Shown piece by piece: positions 42,109 through 44,352 of a DNA stretch of 44,352 nt. Source of the stretch: Oerskovia douganii (GTDB lineage Bacteria > Actinomycetota > Actinomycetes > Actinomycetales > Cellulomonadaceae). Below the pieces are notes generated by a model that saw nothing but the letters and a program-made list of their open reading frames with translations, did not search any database and had not been told where the DNA came from. The stretch is from NCBI RefSeq assembly GCF_015142735.1, contig NZ_JACSPN010000032.1:1-44352 (forward strand). Reading direction: 5' to 3'. Every line of letters starts with the position of its first letter. Within the stretch, counting starts at the first letter, position 1. The position numbers and the translations under genes were made by a program.

Positions 42109-44280
42109 AGTGCTGAGAACGACACGATGGACCCGACCGACGCACCACCGGCCGTGCCGCACGACCCGTACCTGTGGCTCGAGGAGGTCGAGGGCCGCGA
42201 GGCGCTCACCTGGGTCCAGGGGCGCAACGCCGAGACCGCGGCCACGATCGAGGCCACGGCCGAGTTCGCCGCGACCGAGCAGGCGATCCGCGAGGTCCTC
42301 GACTCCGACGACAAGATCCCGGACGTCTCCAAGATCGGTGAGCACTACTACAACTTCTGGCGCGACGCGCAGCACGAGCGCGGCATCTGGCGCCGGACGA
42401 CGCTCGACTCCTACCGCACGGACCACCCCGAGTGGGAGCTCGTGCTCGACCTCGACGCCCTGGGCGAGGCCGAGGGCCGGAGCTGGGTCTGGCACGGCGC
42501 GAGCGTCCTGCGGCCCGCCCCGGGCGGCGCATGGCGGCACGCGCTGATCGACCTGTCCCCCGGCGGCTCCGACGCCGACGTGACCCGCGAGTTCGACCTC
42601 GTGACGAAGCAGTTCGTCGCGCCGGAGGACGGCGGGTTCTACCGCGAGGAGTCCAAGGGTGGCCTCGGCTGGATCGACGCCGACACCGTGTACGTCTACA
42701 CCGACTTCGGACCGGGCTCCATGACCCCCTCGGGGTACCCCCGGATCGTCAAGCGGTGGCGCCGTGGCACCCCCGTGACCGAGGCCACCGTCGTGTACGA
42801 GGGCGAGCCCGAGGACATGTACATCTCCGCCTGGCGCACCCACTCCCCCGGCTACGAACGTGACTTCGTGGGCCGCTCGATCGCCTTCTACGACAGCGAG
42901 ACGTACCTCGTCCAGGACGCGGGAACCCCGTCCGAGACGCTCGTCAGGATCGACGTCCCGCGTTCGGCTGAGGTCGGCGTCAAGCGGGAGTGGATGCTCG
43001 TCGAGCTGCGCGACGACTGGACCGTCGGCGGCACCACCTACCTCTCGGGCTCCTTGCTCGCGACCCGCCTCGAGGACTTCCTCGCCGGGGCGCGCGGCTT
43101 CACCATCCTGTTCGAGCCCACGCCCACGACCTCGCTCGCGGGGGCGACGTGGACCGCCCACCACCTCGTGGTCAACGTGCTCGACGACGTCAAGAACCGG
43201 CTGCACGTGCTGACGCCGCCCCCTCCCGCCGAGAACGTGGACGCACCGTGGACCCGCGGCGAGCTGCCCGGCCTGCCCAGCATCGGCACGGTCGTCGTGG
43301 GCGCGGTCGACTCCGAGGAGAGCGACGACGTCTGGCTCGTCACGACCGACTACCTCACGCCCTCGACGCTCTCGCTGCTGTCCGTGGGCGCGGGAACCCC
43401 GCCCGAGGTCCTCAAGTCCGGGCCCGCGTTCTTCGACGCGAGCGGCCTGGTCATCGACCAGCACTTCGCGGTGTCCGACGACGGCACGCGCGTCCCGTAC
43501 TTCGTCGTCGGGCGCGAGGAGCACGTCCGGCCGGAGGCGGGTGCCGCAGGCGGTGACGCCGACCACGCCGAGGGCGCACGCGTGGGCGCCGCGCCCACGC
43601 TGCTCTACGGCTACGGCGGCTTCGAGATCTCCCTGACCCCCGGCTACTCGGGGGGCCTGGGGCGCGCGTGGCTGGCCGACGGCGGCGTGTACGTCGTCGC
43701 GAACATCCGCGGCGGCGGCGAGTACGGCCCGGCCTGGCACCAGGCGGCCCTCAGGTCGAAGCGCCACAAGGCCTACGAGGACTTCGCGGCCGTCGCACGC
43801 GACCTCGTCGCCCGGGGCATCACGACCCCCGAGCACCTCGGCATGGAGGGCCGCAGCAACGGCGGCCTTCTCGCGGGCAACATGCTCACGCAGTACCCCG
43901 AGCTGTTCGGCGCCGTGATCGTGGGCGTCCCGCTGCTCGACATGCGGCGCTACACGCACCTGCTCGCGGGCGCGTCCTGGGCGGCCGAGTACGGCGACCC
44001 CGACGACCCCGAGCAGTGGGAGTTCATCCGGACGTTCTCGCCGTACCACCTGTTCGACCCCGAGCGCGAGTACCCGCCCGTGCTCTTCACGACGTCGACC
44101 AAGGACGACCGCGTCCACCCCGGGCACGCCCGCAAGCTCGCCGCGAAGATGCTCGCGGCCGGCAAGGACGTGACCTACTACGAGAACATCGAGGGTGGTC
44201 ACGGCGGCGCCGCGAACAACGCCCAGGCCGCGCACATGGCCGCGATCCACTACCGCTTCCTGCGCGAGCAGCTGGGCTGA
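42106..44280 (+). CDS. Prolyl oligopeptidase (S9A family)
   Basis: The product has 724 aa, a normal length for S9A. The N-terminus DPYLWLEEVEG is typical, followed by a seven-bladed propeller domain and the alpha/beta-hydrolase. The latter has nucleophile Ser584 (EGRSNGG), acid Asp667 or 668 (KDDRVHP) and His699 (EGGHGG). GYGGFEISLTP and NIRGGGEYGPAWHQAAL are typical flanking motifs. It cleaves short peptides after proline. No signal peptide is present, so it is cytoplasmic. The ATG at 42106 is chosen because homology starts about 15 residues on and a TAGGGT box lies 7 nt upstream. The longer frame would read through the Rex region. It is divergent from adhE. Confidence 0.93.
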   Translation: MSAENDTMDPTDAPPAVPHDPYLWLEEVEGREALTWVQGRNAETAATIEATAEFAATEQAIREVLDSDDKIPDVSKIGEHYYNFWRDAQHERGIWRRTTLDSYRTDHPEWELVLDLDALGEAEGRSWVWHGASVLRPAPGGAWRHALIDLSPGGSDADVTREFDLVTKQFVAPEDGGFYREESKGGLGWIDADTVYVYTDFGPGSMTPSGYPRIVKRWRRGTPVTEATVVYEGEPEDMYISAWRTHSPGYERDFVGRSIAFYDSETYLVQDAGTPSETLVRIDVPRSAEVGVKREWMLVELRDDWTVGGTTYLSGSLLATRLEDFLAGARGFTILFEPTPTTSLAGATWTAHHLVVNVLDDVKNRLHVLTPPPPAENVDAPWTRGELPGLPSIGTVVVGAVDSEESDDVWLVTTDYLTPSTLSLLSVGAGTPPEVLKSGPAFFDASGLVIDQHFAVSDDGTRVPYFVVGREEHVRPEAGAAGGDADHAEGARVGAAPTLLYGYGGFEISLTPGYSGGLGRAWLADGGVYVVANIRGGGEYGPAWHQAALRSKRHKAYEDFAAVARDLVARGITTPEHLGMEGRSNGGLLAGNMLTQYPELFGAVIVGVPLLDMRRYTHLLAGASWAAEYGDPDDPEQWEFIRTFSPYHLFDPEREYPPVLFTTSTKDDRVHPGHARKLAAKMLAAGKDVTYYENIEGGHGGAANNAQAAHMAAIHYRFLREQLG

Positions 44281-44290
44281 CGCCGAGCCA

Positions 44291-44352
<62 letters not shown>

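Overview
The window is a high-GC (about 70% by eye) actinobacterial contig. GC-rich codon use, a Zn-ribbon/BRCT LigA, a fused pxpB-pxpC, an AdhE under a perfect Rex site and many leaderless genes suggest a facultatively anaerobic member of the Micrococcales (Cellulomonas/Promicromonospora-like); I infer this from gene content and cannot prove it. Both ends look like assembly edges. The left end breaks inside what looks like an rRNA-operon leader. The right end stops at a GC hairpin followed by 34 G.

Layout. (1) 1-310: leader/promoter-like DNA reading leftwards out of the window. (2) 310-3076, minus: DUF1059 mini-protein, pxpA and a fused pxpBC (ATP-dependent 5-oxoprolinase), with a 26-nt perfect palindrome just before pxpA. 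(3) 3256-4702: a GNAT acetyltransferase and a membrane-anchored unknown. (4) 4862-18586, minus: catabolic module 1. It holds a Gfo/Idh/MocA oxidoreductase, RbsA-like ATPase, two CUT2 permeases, sugar-binding lipoprotein, D-tagatose/D-psicose-3-epimerase-like enzyme and a 2025-aa secreted protein (ThuA + PQQ-sugar-dehydrogenase-like propeller + PKD + carbohydrate-binding-like domains). (5) 18834-31757, minus: catabolic module 2. It holds an RbsA-like ATPase, one permease, lipoprotein, second Gfo/Idh/MocA enzyme, second giant ThuA-propeller protein (1851 aa), a small surface protein and a second TIM-barrel isomerase. (6) 32108-33978, plus: a ROK repressor and a one-domain ThuA protein. (7) 34073-36254: divergent MetE-like and DapA-like enzymes. 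(8) 36320-38821: ligA. (9) 39191-41893: adhE with a Rex operator. (10) 42106-44280: prolyl oligopeptidase.

The main story is regions 4-6. Two parallel modules each pair a giant secreted ThuA/dehydrogenase-like protein with a CUT2 importer, a cytosolic NAD(P) sugar oxidoreductase and a sugar isomerase. Three copies of one 24-bp element (CTTYTG-N12-CAWAAG) lie before module 1, before module 2 and before the ROK gene. At both module heads the element covers the -35 box of a leaderless promoter. The simplest reading is a single ROK-controlled regulon of about 27 kb for extracellular oxidation, import and intracellular processing of a carbohydrate or its keto-derivative. The substrate and chemistry are not determined by the sequence.
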